A DNA stretch of 56,440 nucleotides from Woeseiaceae bacterium (GCA_030066075.1 JASJCH010000023.1:1-56440), one strand, 5' to 3'; shown: positions 35,960 through 45,199, numbered from the stretch's first letter. The notes: a model not told the origin generated them from the letters alone. Made by a program: numbers and translations.

Positions 35960-36810
35960 CAGTCTTGTCCTACGGCGAGTTTCATGCATTCAGAGCGATC
36001 TTTGGATTCCTGCTCCTGCCTGACGTACATCTTGTTGCGGCGGACCGCCTCTTCGAAATCGACCTGGTGCGCGTCGAAGAACGGGCCGTCGACGCAGGCG
36101 AATTTCACCTCGTCGTTGACGGTGACGCGGCAGCCGCCGCACATGCCGGTGCCGTCGATCATCAGCGGATCCAGGGAGACGAGCGTCGGGATTTCCGCGC
36201 CGCGCGTCGTCTCGGTGACCGCGCGCATCATCGGCATGGGGCCGATCGCGACCACGGAGTCCGGCCGGCCGGGGCCGTCGCCGTCGATCAGCTGTTGCAG
36301 GCGGTCGGTAACGAGGCCGTGGAATCCGGCGGAGCCGTCGTCCGTGCACAGCTCGAGGTTGTCGCAGACCTCGGTGAGTTCCTCGTTGAGGATCAGCAGG
36401 TCTTTCTCACGGGCGCCATTGATGATGGTGGTCGTGTCGCCACGGGCGCGCAGCTCGCGCATCAGGCACAGCAGCGCGGCCGAGCCGAAACCGCCGCCGA
36501 TGCCGACGATATGGCCTTCGGCCGGGATCTCGAGCGGCATCCCCAGCGGGCCGACGAGATCGAGAATCTCGTCGCCAACGCCGAGCTGGCCCATGTAGCG
36601 CGTGGTCGTGCCGACCTCCTGGACGACGATCGTCAGGACGCCGGCCTCGCGGTCGTAGTCGGCGATCGTTATCGGAATGCGCTCGCCACCCTTGCGAACA
36701 CGAAGAATGACGAACTGGCCGGGTTTGGCCGCCTTTGCAACCAGCGGCGCATCGATTTTGTAGAGCTGGGTGATCGGCGTCAGACGACGTTTTTCGAGAA
36801 TCTTTGCCAT
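35959..36810 (-). CDS. Ferredoxin:NADP oxidoreductase alpha-like subunit (NfnA / SudB-like)
   Basis: 283 residues. An N-terminal FAD-binding beta-barrel of the ferredoxin-reductase type, then a nucleotide-binding region (GIGGGFGSAALLCLMRELRA), and C-terminal cysteines in GTGMCGGCRVTV plus FACVDGPFF that hold a [2Fe-2S] cluster. This is the classic NfnA/dihydroorotate-dehydrogenase-B architecture. It pairs with the gene at 34559 by a one-base stop/start overlap. The pair would exchange electrons between ferredoxin and NAD(P)H, completing the pathway from the 2-oxoacid oxidoreductase genes just upstream (gaps of 3 nt). Confidence 0.85.
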   Translation of the reverse strand: MAKILEKRRLTPITQLYKIDAPLVAKAAKPGQFVILRVRKGGERIPITIADYDREAGVLTIVVQEVGTTTRYMGQLGVGDEILDLVGPLGMPLEIPAEGHIVGIGGGFGSAALLCLMRELRARGDTTTIINGAREKDLLILNEELTEVCDNLELCTDDGSAGFHGLVTDRLQQLIDGDGPGRPDSVVAIGPMPMMRAVTETTRGAEIPTLVSLDPLMIDGTGMCGGCRVTVNDEVKFACVDGPFFDAHQVDFEEAVRRNKMYVRQEQESKDRSECMKLAVGQD

Positions 36811-36813
36811 GGT

Positions 36814-39111
36814 CTACAACTCCGGGTGCTCGGATTTGACTTTCAGCTTGCGCCAGCGCTTGTCGATTTCCTGTTCGGTCATCTCGAGCTGGTCGGCGTG
36901 TTCGGGCGCGAGAATGTGCTTCGTCTTGCCCATCATGCCGAGCCAGTCGGCGACGGGGCGCCGGCGACCGATGGCGTCAGGATCGTAAGTGATGTGCGTG
37001 CTGCCTTGCTCGACCTCGTACAGCGGGAAGAAGCAGCAGTCGATGGCCGCCTGCAGGACCTCCTGCGCGGCGTTGTCTTCGGTGCGCCAGTTCAGCGGAC
37101 AGAACGAGTACACCTTGCCGTACACCATGCCCTCGCGCTGCGCATACCACTGTGCCTTCGACATCTTGCGCATGAAGTCTTCCGCGTAACCCTCACTGGC
37201 CGTGAACACGTACGGCAGGTTGCACGCGGCGAAGATCTGCGGCGTGTCCTTGTGGTGGAAGCGCTTGCCGGACAGCGTGGCGCCGACTTCACTGGTTGAG
37301 GTGCGGTGACCGAACGGCGTGGAGTAGGACAACTGCGAGCCGGTGTTCATGTAGCCCTGGTTGTCGTACTCGAGGATGATCATCTTGTGGTTGCGGTTGG
37401 CCGTGCCGAGGGCCGCACCCATGCCGATGTCCATGCCGCCATCGCCCGTCACCATGATGAACGTGATGTCCTCGCCCTCGGGCGCAGCCGGGATCTCACC
37501 GCGGCGGACGCGCTCGTGATACATCTCGACGAGGCCCGACATCGTCGCGGCGCCGTTCTGGAACAGGTTGTGGATGTAGGTAATGCGATGCGCCGTCTTC
37601 GGATAGCCCGTGGTCGTGACCATGGCGCAACCGGTCTGGAAGAGCACGACGACGTGGCCTTCTAGCACGTTGTACGCCTGGCGCAGCATCGGGAAGAACC
37701 CGCAGCCCGGGCAGGCGCCGTGACCCGGCGCGACCCGCGAGGGCGTCGTGGTCATCTCCCACAGCGGCTTCAACTCGACTTCGAGCTTGTTGGTCTCCGG
37801 GTTCGGCGTGACGGTGGCCATGCCGCGCGAGACCTCTTCCTTCGTGATGGGAGGCAGTCCCGGCGGTGGGCCCGCGGCGTCATCGCCGGCGTAGGCGCCG
37901 TGATACTCGAACGGCACCTCGACCTTGCCGGTCTCGGCAGCCGTCAGCGCTTCGCGGAAGAACTCTTCAGCATCCGCGTCATAGAAGTCCTTGCCGCCCA
38001 GGCCGTAAACACGGCTCATGACCAGGGTTTTGTTGTCAGGGTCCTGTTGCAGGGCAGCGCGTACTTCGAGGGACAGGTTACCGCCCTCTGCGCCATAAGA
38101 ATCACCGCGGTCGCCGACGACAACGGCGCGAACGTTCTTGAGCAGCCTGCGAATCTCGTCGGTCGGGAACGGACGCAGGACGTTGGGTGACACGACGCCG
38201 ACCTTCTTGCCTTCATCGCGGAACCGGTCGGCCACTTCCTTGGCGTTCTCTGCCGCGGAGTTCAGCAACACCAGTGCAACCTCGGCATCGTCCATGTGAT
38301 AGGCGTCTACCGTGCGATAGTCACGGCCCGAGAGTTCCGCGAACTCGGCGAATACCTCGGGGATCACGCGGCGCGCAGCTTCCATCGCTTCATGCTGCTG
38401 CACCTTGTTGTTGATCAGGTCCGGGTCGTTCATGTACGGCCCGAATGTGACGGGATGCTCGGGATCAAGCGCGGTGTACGGATCCTCGCGCTCACCGAGG
38501 AAGGCCTTGACGGCCTCCGGGTCGTCGAAGCGATCGATGCGGCGTTTCTGGTGGCTGGTCAGGAAACCATCGTAGGCCACGATGACCGGCAGGCGAACAT
38601 CCATGTGCTCGCCGATGCGGATCGCGCAGAAGTTCAGGTCATAAGCAGCCTGCGGATCGCGAGCCATCAGGATGACCCAGCCGGCGTTCAGCACGAAGTA
38701 GATGTCGGAATGGTCGCAGCGAATGTCGAGCGGGCCCGACACGGTACGCGTGGAGATATTGAGCACCATCGGTACGCGGGTACCCGATTGCACGGGGAGC
38801 TGCTCGAGCGCGTACAGCAGGCCTTGCGACGAGGTCGCGTTCAGGACGCGGCCGCCGCCGAGCGCGGCGCCATAGCAGATGCCGGCGGCGCCGTGTTCGC
38901 CGTCCGCCGGGATCATGACGATGTCATGCTCGCCGTCGGCCTGCATCTTGGAAAGCGTCTCCGCGACTTCCGTCGAAGGCGTGATCGGGAAGTAGCCCAT
39001 GACATGGAAACCAATGTCCCGGGCGGCGAGAGCGGCAGCTTCGTTGCCGCTCTTGAAGTCGTGAACCTGCCGGGCTGGACCGGCTGTGATTGCGCGTGCC
39101 TGGTCAAGCAT
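36814..39111 (-). CDS. 2-oxoacid:ferredoxin oxidoreductase, fused alpha and beta subunits (PorAB-like)
   Basis: 765 residues. The N-terminal half is the alpha domain (GNEAAALAARDIGFHVMGYF, PGYFPITPS-like start, and the swivel around residue 330). The C-terminal half is the TPP-binding beta domain: GHGACPGCGFFPMLRQA near 467 and the TPP motif GDGGMDIGMGAALGTANRN near 556. The enzyme oxidises a 2-oxoacid (pyruvate, 2-oxoglutarate or another) with CoA, passing electrons to ferredoxin, and can run backward. Most aerobes have separate subunits or none. An alpha-beta fusion with a gamma-delta fusion next door is unusual but self-consistent. The substrate is not decided by sequence. Confidence 0.88.
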   Translation of the reverse strand: MLDQARAITAGPARQVHDFKSGNEAAALAARDIGFHVMGYFPITPSTEVAETLSKMQADGEHDIVMIPADGEHGAAGICYGAALGGGRVLNATSSQGLLYALEQLPVQSGTRVPMVLNISTRTVSGPLDIRCDHSDIYFVLNAGWVILMARDPQAAYDLNFCAIRIGEHMDVRLPVIVAYDGFLTSHQKRRIDRFDDPEAVKAFLGEREDPYTALDPEHPVTFGPYMNDPDLINNKVQQHEAMEAARRVIPEVFAEFAELSGRDYRTVDAYHMDDAEVALVLLNSAAENAKEVADRFRDEGKKVGVVSPNVLRPFPTDEIRRLLKNVRAVVVGDRGDSYGAEGGNLSLEVRAALQQDPDNKTLVMSRVYGLGGKDFYDADAEEFFREALTAAETGKVEVPFEYHGAYAGDDAAGPPPGLPPITKEEVSRGMATVTPNPETNKLEVELKPLWEMTTTPSRVAPGHGACPGCGFFPMLRQAYNVLEGHVVVLFQTGCAMVTTTGYPKTAHRITYIHNLFQNGAATMSGLVEMYHERVRRGEIPAAPEGEDITFIMVTGDGGMDIGMGAALGTANRNHKMIILEYDNQGYMNTGSQLSYSTPFGHRTSTSEVGATLSGKRFHHKDTPQIFAACNLPYVFTASEGYAEDFMRKMSKAQWYAQREGMVYGKVYSFCPLNWRTEDNAAQEVLQAAIDCCFFPLYEVEQGSTHITYDPDAIGRRRPVADWLGMMGKTKHILAPEHADQLEMTEQEIDKRWRKLKVKSEHPEL

Positions 39112-40126
39112 GTTTGCCTCCTGCCGTCACGGCGAGATCGGGAAACAGCGGAACGCGTAAGTCGTCCGCCATGCCCGGGATTTCTGCTTCGCGTGTCATG
39201 GCGCCCGTCGAGCAGGTCTCGACGCAGCGCATGCAGCCCTTGCAATACTGGTAGTCGACGCCGTCCAGCATGACGCCCGGTTTGCCGTCCGCATCGACGT
39301 GAGTCGACCAGACGAGGCAGAGGTCGGGGCACACCATGTCGCACATGCCGCAGTCGATGCACTTGTCGCGATCGAGGACGGGCATCCAGCCGGTGCGCGA
39401 GGTGTGCAGGTCGTTGTGGGCGGTGTTGCCGGGTGTTGGCAGCACGCCGCCCAGCGGCGCGGACATGTAGCCCCATGCGGGGTGCGATTGCATGGTCGGG
39501 ACGTCGCCGTCGACCTGGCCGACATCCTCGATGATCTCGGCCTCGTCGGCGCCGCGGTTGAATGCACGGTCATTGGACGCGACGACTGCCGCGCTCTTGC
39601 CCGCAAACGTCGCCTCGAGCGCCTGCAGGACCGCGTCACGATCGAGCTCGGGAACGGCTTCGGCGAGCGCGCCGATGAGCACGGCGTTCTCGCGGGATTT
39701 TTCTTCGAACGCGATCTTCTGCGCGTCGACCCGGATGACCTTCGCGGATTTCGGAGTTCGCTGCAGCCCTTCGGGAATATCGCCCTCCTGGCCCGCGAAG
39801 ATCAGCGTGCCGCCCGCCTTGAGACCCGAGAGGGTCGCCGGGTGCGCCAGCAGCCCGCTGTGAAAGACGACGATGACGTCGGGCTCTTCGATCGGCGCAC
39901 TCGTGCGGATACTGCGGTCCGCCGGCGCCAGCCGGATGAACGACCGAACGACCGAGCCCTTCTTTTCCGAGCCGTAAGACGAGAAGTGCGCACCGTTCAT
40001 GTTCATTCGCAGAACGGCCGCGCCTGCAACGATCTTGCCGGCTACGTGGGCGCCGAGCCCACCAATAGATTCAAACCGGATTTCAAAGAAATCCGCACCA
40101 GAGCGTTCCGAGGAATCCCGGGTCAT
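39104..40126 (-). CDS. 2-oxoacid:ferredoxin oxidoreductase, fused gamma and delta (ferredoxin) subunits
   Basis: 340 residues. The first 180 are the gamma domain (RFESIGGLGAHVAGKIVAGA, HFSSYGSEKKGSVVRSFIRL). The C-terminal part has two ferredoxin motifs, DKCIDCGMCDMVCPD near 250 and YCKGCMRCVETC near 292, holding two [4Fe-4S] clusters of the delta domain. The gene overlaps the alpha-beta gene by 8 bp, so the two chains are made together. Together they form a complete OFOR/POR set in two polypeptides. Confidence 0.88.
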   Translation of the reverse strand: MTRDSSERSGADFFEIRFESIGGLGAHVAGKIVAGAAVLRMNMNGAHFSSYGSEKKGSVVRSFIRLAPADRSIRTSAPIEEPDVIVVFHSGLLAHPATLSGLKAGGTLIFAGQEGDIPEGLQRTPKSAKVIRVDAQKIAFEEKSRENAVLIGALAEAVPELDRDAVLQALEATFAGKSAAVVASNDRAFNRGADEAEIIEDVGQVDGDVPTMQSHPAWGYMSAPLGGVLPTPGNTAHNDLHTSRTGWMPVLDRDKCIDCGMCDMVCPDLCLVWSTHVDADGKPGVMLDGVDYQYCKGCMRCVETCSTGAMTREAEIPGMADDLRVPLFPDLAVTAGGKHA

Positions 40127-40156
40127 GATCCTGCTCCGTTACGTGCGCGACAACGC

Positions 40157-40196
40157 ACCCTGACACGCTCAGGGTACGCACTGGGCGCTCCCAGTG
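40157..40196 (-). other. Two tandem hairpins between the MFS transporter and the oxidoreductase genes
   Basis: ACCCTGA/TCAGGGT (40157-40163 with 40169-40175) and CACTGGG/CCCAGTG (40179-40185 with 40190-40196) are perfect 7-bp stems in the 93-nt gap. Neither has a U-run, so they are not a strong terminator. They may set mRNA ends or modulate readthrough from the transporter gene into the operon. Confidence 0.45.
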
Positions 40197-40219
40197 AATA
40201 CGCAAAATGCCGTATGGAG

Positions 40220-41572
40220 CTAAGGCGTAGCGAAACCCCGCTTCGAACCGACCTGCGGTGACTCCTCAGGCTTGTTCGACGTGGGCCGTTTCGCCATGGA
40301 CATGACGACCGCGCCGAGCAGGCACACCGCGCCCGCGATAACGAAGGGCGTCATCCAGACGCCGGGATCCGCCGCGCCCTGCGCCGTGTCCTTGAAGTAA
40401 CCCGCAAGCAAGGGGCCGGCCAAACCGGCGACGCCGTAGGCCGTGAACATCCAGCCGTAGTTGCTGCCGACACTCTTGTTACCGAAGTAGTCGGCCGTGA
40501 TGGCAGGGAACAGCGCGAAGCTGCCGCCGTAGTTAAAGCCGATCAGCGCCGCGGCAAAGATGAATCCGACGACAGACCCGAAGGTAATGAAGACGTGGTA
40601 GGTCATCAGCATCGTGACGCCCTGCAGGGCCGACATGACGATGATCGTGCGCTTGCGGCCCAGGCGGTCCGAGATGCTGCCCCAGGCAATGCGGCCGAGG
40701 CCGTTGAAAATGGCGTACCAGGCCATCGCCGTGCCGGTGATAGCGCCGGCGTTCGCCACGCCGCGGTACTCGAGCGCGTCGATACCGAACAGCTTGATGC
40801 AATAGATGACCATGAGGCCGGCGATGCCGGCAAACATGAACGTCGACCACAGCATGTAGAACTGCGGTGTGCGCAGCATGTCGCGCGCGCGGAATTCGAC
40901 GCCGCCCTCGTGGCCGTTCTCCGAATCCGGCGGCGTCCAGCCGGCAGGCTGGTAGCCTTCCGGCGGATTGACCATTACGAAACTGCCGGCCAGCACGAGC
41001 AGGAAGAACACCAGCCCGTAGATGACGAACACGCTCTGCACGCCCGGCAGGCCGAACCAGCTGGTCGTGTTCAGCAGGCCGCCGAACCACGAGCCGGCGA
41101 GCTTGACCCATATCGTTGCCCCGAAGCCGAAGCCGGCCACGGCGAGACCGGTGATCAGGCCCTTCTTGTCAGGGAACCACTTGACGCAAACAGCAATAGG
41201 CACGACGTACGCAAGGCCGATGCCGGCGCCGGCGATGAAACCGATGCACAACAGCTGTACCCAGAACGTCTCGCCGAACAGTCCGCCGAGGAAGAAGCCG
41301 GCGCCCAGCAACAAGCCGCCGGCAATCGCCAGGGGCCGCGGCCCCGATCGCGGCAGAATGCGTCCCGCAATGACCATGACGATCGCGAACGTCGCCAGCC
41401 CGGTGGAGAAGATCCAGGCGGTCTCACTCGCCGTAAATGCGTACGCCCCGGCCTGGTCGGTCAGCCTGGCCGTGAACACCGACCACGCGTAAAGGGCGCC
41501 CAGCGCCAGCTGAATGATGATCGCGCCGGTGACGACCAGCCAGCGATTCCGCAGAAGTAGTTGGGATCCCAT
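40220..41572 (-). CDS. MFS transporter of the oxalate/formate antiporter (OFA) family
   Basis: About 450 residues from the ATG at 41572, preferred over the adjacent ATG at 41575 because GGAGG is then spaced 6 nt; the long upstream frame has no membrane character. Twelve membrane helices. Motifs of the OFA family are present: ALGALYAWSVFTARL at the start, and YVVPIAVCVKWFPDKKGLITGLAVAGFG. The last ends in the G-rich helix typical of OxlT-like proteins. Members move oxalate, formate, pyruvate or similar small carboxylates. Upstream of and codirectional with the 2-oxoacid:ferredoxin oxidoreductase genes, it may supply their substrate (inference). Confidence 0.82.
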   Translation of the reverse strand: MGSQLLLRNRWLVVTGAIIIQLALGALYAWSVFTARLTDQAGAYAFTASETAWIFSTGLATFAIVMVIAGRILPRSGPRPLAIAGGLLLGAGFFLGGLFGETFWVQLLCIGFIAGAGIGLAYVVPIAVCVKWFPDKKGLITGLAVAGFGFGATIWVKLAGSWFGGLLNTTSWFGLPGVQSVFVIYGLVFFLLVLAGSFVMVNPPEGYQPAGWTPPDSENGHEGGVEFRARDMLRTPQFYMLWSTFMFAGIAGLMVIYCIKLFGIDALEYRGVANAGAITGTAMAWYAIFNGLGRIAWGSISDRLGRKRTIIVMSALQGVTMLMTYHVFITFGSVVGFIFAAALIGFNYGGSFALFPAITADYFGNKSVGSNYGWMFTAYGVAGLAGPLLAGYFKDTAQGAADPGVWMTPFVIAGAVCLLGAVVMSMAKRPTSNKPEESPQVGSKRGFATP

Positions 41573-41699
41573 CATGGGCCTCCGTTGCCGAGCCTCGGTG
41601 AGTAATTTCGCGACGAGATGGTCTAACAAAAGCCGTAATGGGGATACTGTAGACTTCAGCAGACTTGTAAGGGGCAATACCTATGGAGAGACGCTACCT

Positions 41700-42461
41700 A
41701 TGAGAAGACTTATTTCATCCATTCTTATCGTATTTGCCGTGGGGCTGAGCGGCGCTACGTCGCCGGCATCCGCCGACGCGCACGCATCCCCGGTTGTGCT
41801 GATCACGGGCGCTAATCGCGGACTCGGCCTGGAGTTCGCGCGGCAGTATGGCGACGCCGGCTGGCAGGTGATCGGTACGGCGCGCAAGCCGGATACCGCA
41901 GCGGACCTCAGGGAAACCGGTGCGCGGGTCATGCAGCTCGACGTGACCAGCGCCGACAGCGTCGCGCAACTGGCTGCGGAGCTCGACGGGCAGCCGATCG
42001 ACCTGCTGATCAACAACGCGGGCGTCCTCGACAGGAACTCGGCGTTTCCCGACGTGGACCTGGCCACGGTGGAGTGGATTCTCGACGTCAACGTGCTCGG
42101 GCCGATGCGGGTGACGCAGGCACTGCTGCCCAACCTGTCGGCAGGGGATCGCAAGACGATCGTCGGCATCTCCAGCGGCCTCGGGAGCCTGGCGCAGAAC
42201 GAGTCGGGCGGGCTATACGGGTACCGCGAGAGCAAGGTGGCGCTGAACATGTTCACCCGGTCGCTCGCGAACGAGCTGCGCGACGACGGTTTCATCGTTA
42301 TCGCCATGAACCCGGGCTGGGTGCAGACTGACATGGGCGGCGAGAACGCAGCGCTGACGCCGGAGCAGTCCATCAACGGCATTCGTTCCGTGATCGACGG
42401 CCTCACGCCCGAGGACACCGGCTCGTTCCGGGTCTATAACGGTGGGACAAATCCCTGGTAG
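41700..42461 (+). CDS. Short-chain dehydrogenase with a signal peptide
   Basis: 253 residues from the ATG at 41700. The first 28 residues form a Sec-type signal (ISSILIVFAVGLSG, SPASADAHA). The rest is a standard SDR: LITGANRGLGLEFARQYG, the NNAGV motif in LLINNAGVLDR, the catalytic serine in GISSGLGSLA and YGYRESK (Tyr and Lys). An exported NAD(P)-dependent enzyme is unusual because its cofactor is not made in the periplasm. Either the N-terminus is a membrane anchor holding it on the cytoplasmic side, or the start is misread; but the next possible starts would remove the nucleotide fold. Confidence 0.78.
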   Translation: MRRLISSILIVFAVGLSGATSPASADAHASPVVLITGANRGLGLEFARQYGDAGWQVIGTARKPDTAADLRETGARVMQLDVTSADSVAQLAAELDGQPIDLLINNAGVLDRNSAFPDVDLATVEWILDVNVLGPMRVTQALLPNLSAGDRKTIVGISSGLGSLAQNESGGLYGYRESKVALNMFTRSLANELRDDGFIVIAMNPGWVQTDMGGENAALTPEQSINGIRSVIDGLTPEDTGSFRVYNGGTNPW

Positions 42462-42522
42462 CGCAAATGCAGCAGCGGCCTGGAGCTTCCCCTAGTCAGT
42501 CAACCAGGCTGATCGAGGCTCT

Positions 42523-43467
42523 ATGGAAGTAGTCCTCCTGATACTCGGCCTGGCAGGCCTCTGGATCGGCACCGAGATGACGATCCACGGGGCTGTCTCG
42601 GTCGCGCATCGTTTCGGCGTTCCCGAGTTCATCGTCGGGGTCGTCATACTCTCCATCGGCAGCGACCTCCCCGAACTGGCGATTGCCGTCGATGCGGGTA
42701 TCAGGAACCTGGCCGGCGGAGACTACTCGGATGTTGTCGTCGGCAGCGCGCTCGGCAGTTCCCTGGGGCAGATCGGTTTCGTGCTCGGTGTTGCGGGCCT
42801 TTTGGCTTACCTGACATTGCCGAAGGGCGTGGTGTATCGACACGGCGCCACACTGCTGGGGTCGCTGCTGCTCGTAGCGCTGTTTGGCTGGGACGGTCAG
42901 GTGACGAAGACGGAAGGCTTTGCGTTGCTGCTAGTCTACGCCATCTACCTTTTCGCGCTCCTCGGAGAGATCGACGGCTCGGCGGCTCCAGAGCAACCCC
43001 CGGATGCCCCTGTGAAGCGGTCCATCGTGTACCTGGTGATCGGCCTGGTCATCGTCGTGGGCAGTGCGGAAGTCACCGTGCAGTCAGCGGTCAGCGTTGC
43101 GCAGATGCTGGGGCTCAGTGACGCCGTTGTCGCGGTCATCCTGATAGGTCTGGGCAGCAGCCTGCCCGAACTCACGATCTCAATCGTGGCTGTCATGAAA
43201 GGCCATCACCGCATGTCGGTGGGTAACCTGATCGGCAGCAACGTATTCGATACCCTGGTGCCGATCGGCGCGGCTGCCGTCATTGCCCCACTCAGTTTCG
43301 ATAGCAGTATGCTGCGCTTCGAAGTGCCTTACCTGTTCTTCGTGACTACCGTGGTGCTGTTCTTTTTCCTCTACAAGCGCGGCATCCAGCGCTGGGAAGC
43401 GGCGGTAGTGCTCGGGTTATACTGCGCGTACGTTTTCGTACGATTGGCCGGGTCGATATTCTTCTGA
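42523..43467 (+). CDS. Calcium/sodium:cation antiporter (CaCA/YrbG-like)
   Basis: 314 residues, about ten membrane helices. The two alpha-repeats that define the family are visible: GSDLPELAIAVDAG in the first half and GLGSSLPELTISIVAVMKG in the second. They form the ion path for Ca2+/Na+ (or H+) exchange. The first repeat has GSD where many members have GTS, so the ion preference may differ. It is coupled directly to the DUF885 gene, whose ATG begins at the last base of its stop codon. Confidence 0.88.
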   Translation: MEVVLLILGLAGLWIGTEMTIHGAVSVAHRFGVPEFIVGVVILSIGSDLPELAIAVDAGIRNLAGGDYSDVVVGSALGSSLGQIGFVLGVAGLLAYLTLPKGVVYRHGATLLGSLLLVALFGWDGQVTKTEGFALLLVYAIYLFALLGEIDGSAAPEQPPDAPVKRSIVYLVIGLVIVVGSAEVTVQSAVSVAQMLGLSDAVVAVILIGLGSSLPELTISIVAVMKGHHRMSVGNLIGSNVFDTLVPIGAAAVIAPLSFDSSMLRFEVPYLFFVTTVVLFFFLYKRGIQRWEAAVVLGLYCAYVFVRLAGSIFF

Positions 43468-45194
43468 TGCCGCTCTTTTCAACCGGGTTCAAAAGGACCG
43501 GTCTGCGCCGAATGGCAGGCGTCATGGCTATGCTTGCCCTGGTTAACGGTCAGGCGTTCGCTGATACGCCCAAGGCCTACGATGGCATGCCGGCGGGCGA
43601 CCAGGACTACGCGGCGTTTGTCGAGCTCTGGGACGATTATTTTTTCTGGCTGGATCCGAAGAACGCCGGCAAAGAAAAGTCGCTGGTCGATGTAGCGGGT
43701 CTCGAGACCGACGTCTATCCTGACTACAGTGCGCAGGCCATTGCGACCCGGCTGCAGGCGCTTGGCGATTTCCAGCAACAGCTTGGCGATTTTGCCGTAG
43801 CCGACTGGCCGCTCGATCAGCAGGCTGAGTTCCTCGCTGTGCGCGCGAAGATGGATGAAGAGGAGTTCACGCTGCGCGTCTCCAAACCCTGGTCTCGCGA
43901 CCCCGGCTTCTATGTCGATCGCATGCTGCGCCTGACGTTCACCGAGTTGCCGGTGAGCGGGGAGGCCCTGGCGGAGTTTGAGCGTTTGCTCGATGCCATC
44001 CCCGGGCTCGTCGCACAGGGCAAGAACAACCTCACCGAGGTGGCGGCCGACTACGCCGACCTCGCCATTTTCAACCTGACCAACGCGGACGGCGTTGGTC
44101 ATGGCTTCCCCTACCGCGCCGCGCCGCCGCCCGGCGTTATCGGCTGGTACGACGACCTGCTCGGTCGAGCAAGAGACCGGCAGCCCGAGCTGGTCGAGCG
44201 GATCGAGATGGCCAGGGCCGCAGTGGAGTCGTTCCGCGAGTGGCTCGTGGCCAATCGTCCGTCAATGAACGCCAATGCCGGGGTCGGCAAGGAAGCCTTC
44301 GACTGGTACCTGAAACACGTCAAGCTGATGCCGTACACGAGCGACGAGATCGTTACGCTGGGACAGCGCGAGCTCGACCGGCTGTGGGCGATGTACGCGC
44401 TCGAACGCCACCGCAACCGAAACATTCCCGAGATCGAGATCTCTCAATCGGCCGAGGAGTACCAGTCACGCATCGACGACACCGACTCGATCATTCGCCA
44501 ATACCTGGTTGACGAGGACATCATCACGATTCCCGGGTATATCAGCTTTCTGTCGACCAACGTCCCGTGGATCGTCCGCGAGGGCGGGCCAAACTTCTGG
44601 GAGCAGGTCCAGTTCCGCGACCCGACGCCGGATCACCTGCACGCGGTTATTCCGGGGCACCGTTTTGACGCGGTGCTCGAGCGCCGCAACCCGCATCCGG
44701 TTCGCAGACACCTGACCGACGGGGCTCGCGTAGAAGGTTGGGCCGTGTATCTCGAGGAAGCCGTGATGAACGCGGGCCTGCTCGATGACAAGCCGCGCGT
44801 CCGCGAGCTCATCTACCTGTTCGGTATTTTCCGCGCCGCGCGTATGCCGGCGGATGTCTGGCTACAAACCAACGTGATGACTGCGGACGAAGTTGCCGAC
44901 TACTGGATCGAACGTGTGCCCTACCTGGATCGCGACGTGGCCAGGGTCGACGCCGAGATCTACTTGCGCCGTCCGCCGGGTTACGGACTCGGCTACACCG
45001 CGGGCATGCTGCAGATGCAGAGCCTGCTGGCCGAACGCAAACGCCAGCTGGGCGACGCGTTCAGCCTCAAGGACTTCCATGATGAGTTCATGGCGGCGGG
45101 ACGGATGCCCATCTCACTGATTCACTGGGAGATGACGGGCAACGACAAAGACGTTGCGGCCCTCTGGTCGCGAGAGCCACTCCCCGCCAACTGA
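43467..45194 (+). CDS. Secreted DUF885-family protein with an altered zinc motif
   Basis: 575 residues. A signal peptide (GVMAMLALVNGQAFA) precedes the DUF885 domain, a zinc-peptidase-like family. The key segment here reads HLHAVIPGHRFDAVL; the family typically has HEAIPGHHLQ, so the usual glutamate is replaced by alanine. The rest of the C-terminal region (GWAVYLEEAVMNAG, YLRRPPGYGLGYTAGM) is conserved. If the consensus is right, the protein may be a poor or inactive hydrolase, a binding protein, or use another residue. It is coupled with the upstream antiporter. Confidence 0.75.
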   Translation: MPLFSTGFKRTGLRRMAGVMAMLALVNGQAFADTPKAYDGMPAGDQDYAAFVELWDDYFFWLDPKNAGKEKSLVDVAGLETDVYPDYSAQAIATRLQALGDFQQQLGDFAVADWPLDQQAEFLAVRAKMDEEEFTLRVSKPWSRDPGFYVDRMLRLTFTELPVSGEALAEFERLLDAIPGLVAQGKNNLTEVAADYADLAIFNLTNADGVGHGFPYRAAPPPGVIGWYDDLLGRARDRQPELVERIEMARAAVESFREWLVANRPSMNANAGVGKEAFDWYLKHVKLMPYTSDEIVTLGQRELDRLWAMYALERHRNRNIPEIEISQSAEEYQSRIDDTDSIIRQYLVDEDIITIPGYISFLSTNVPWIVREGGPNFWEQVQFRDPTPDHLHAVIPGHRFDAVLERRNPHPVRRHLTDGARVEGWAVYLEEAVMNAGLLDDKPRVRELIYLFGIFRAARMPADVWLQTNVMTADEVADYWIERVPYLDRDVARVDAEIYLRRPPGYGLGYTAGMLQMQSLLAERKRQLGDAFSLKDFHDEFMAAGRMPISLIHWEMTGNDKDVAALWSREPLPAN

Positions 45195-45199
45195 GCGTT

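Noticed and set aside
35965-37299. Rightward open frame (444 codons) opposite the NfnA and PorAB genes
   Set aside because: It spans two well-supported leftward genes and has no recognisable motif.
34559-40126. Naming the oxidoreductase oxalate:ferredoxin oxidoreductase
   Set aside because: Only the neighbouring transporter family suggests oxalate; the substrate-defining residues cannot be judged here.
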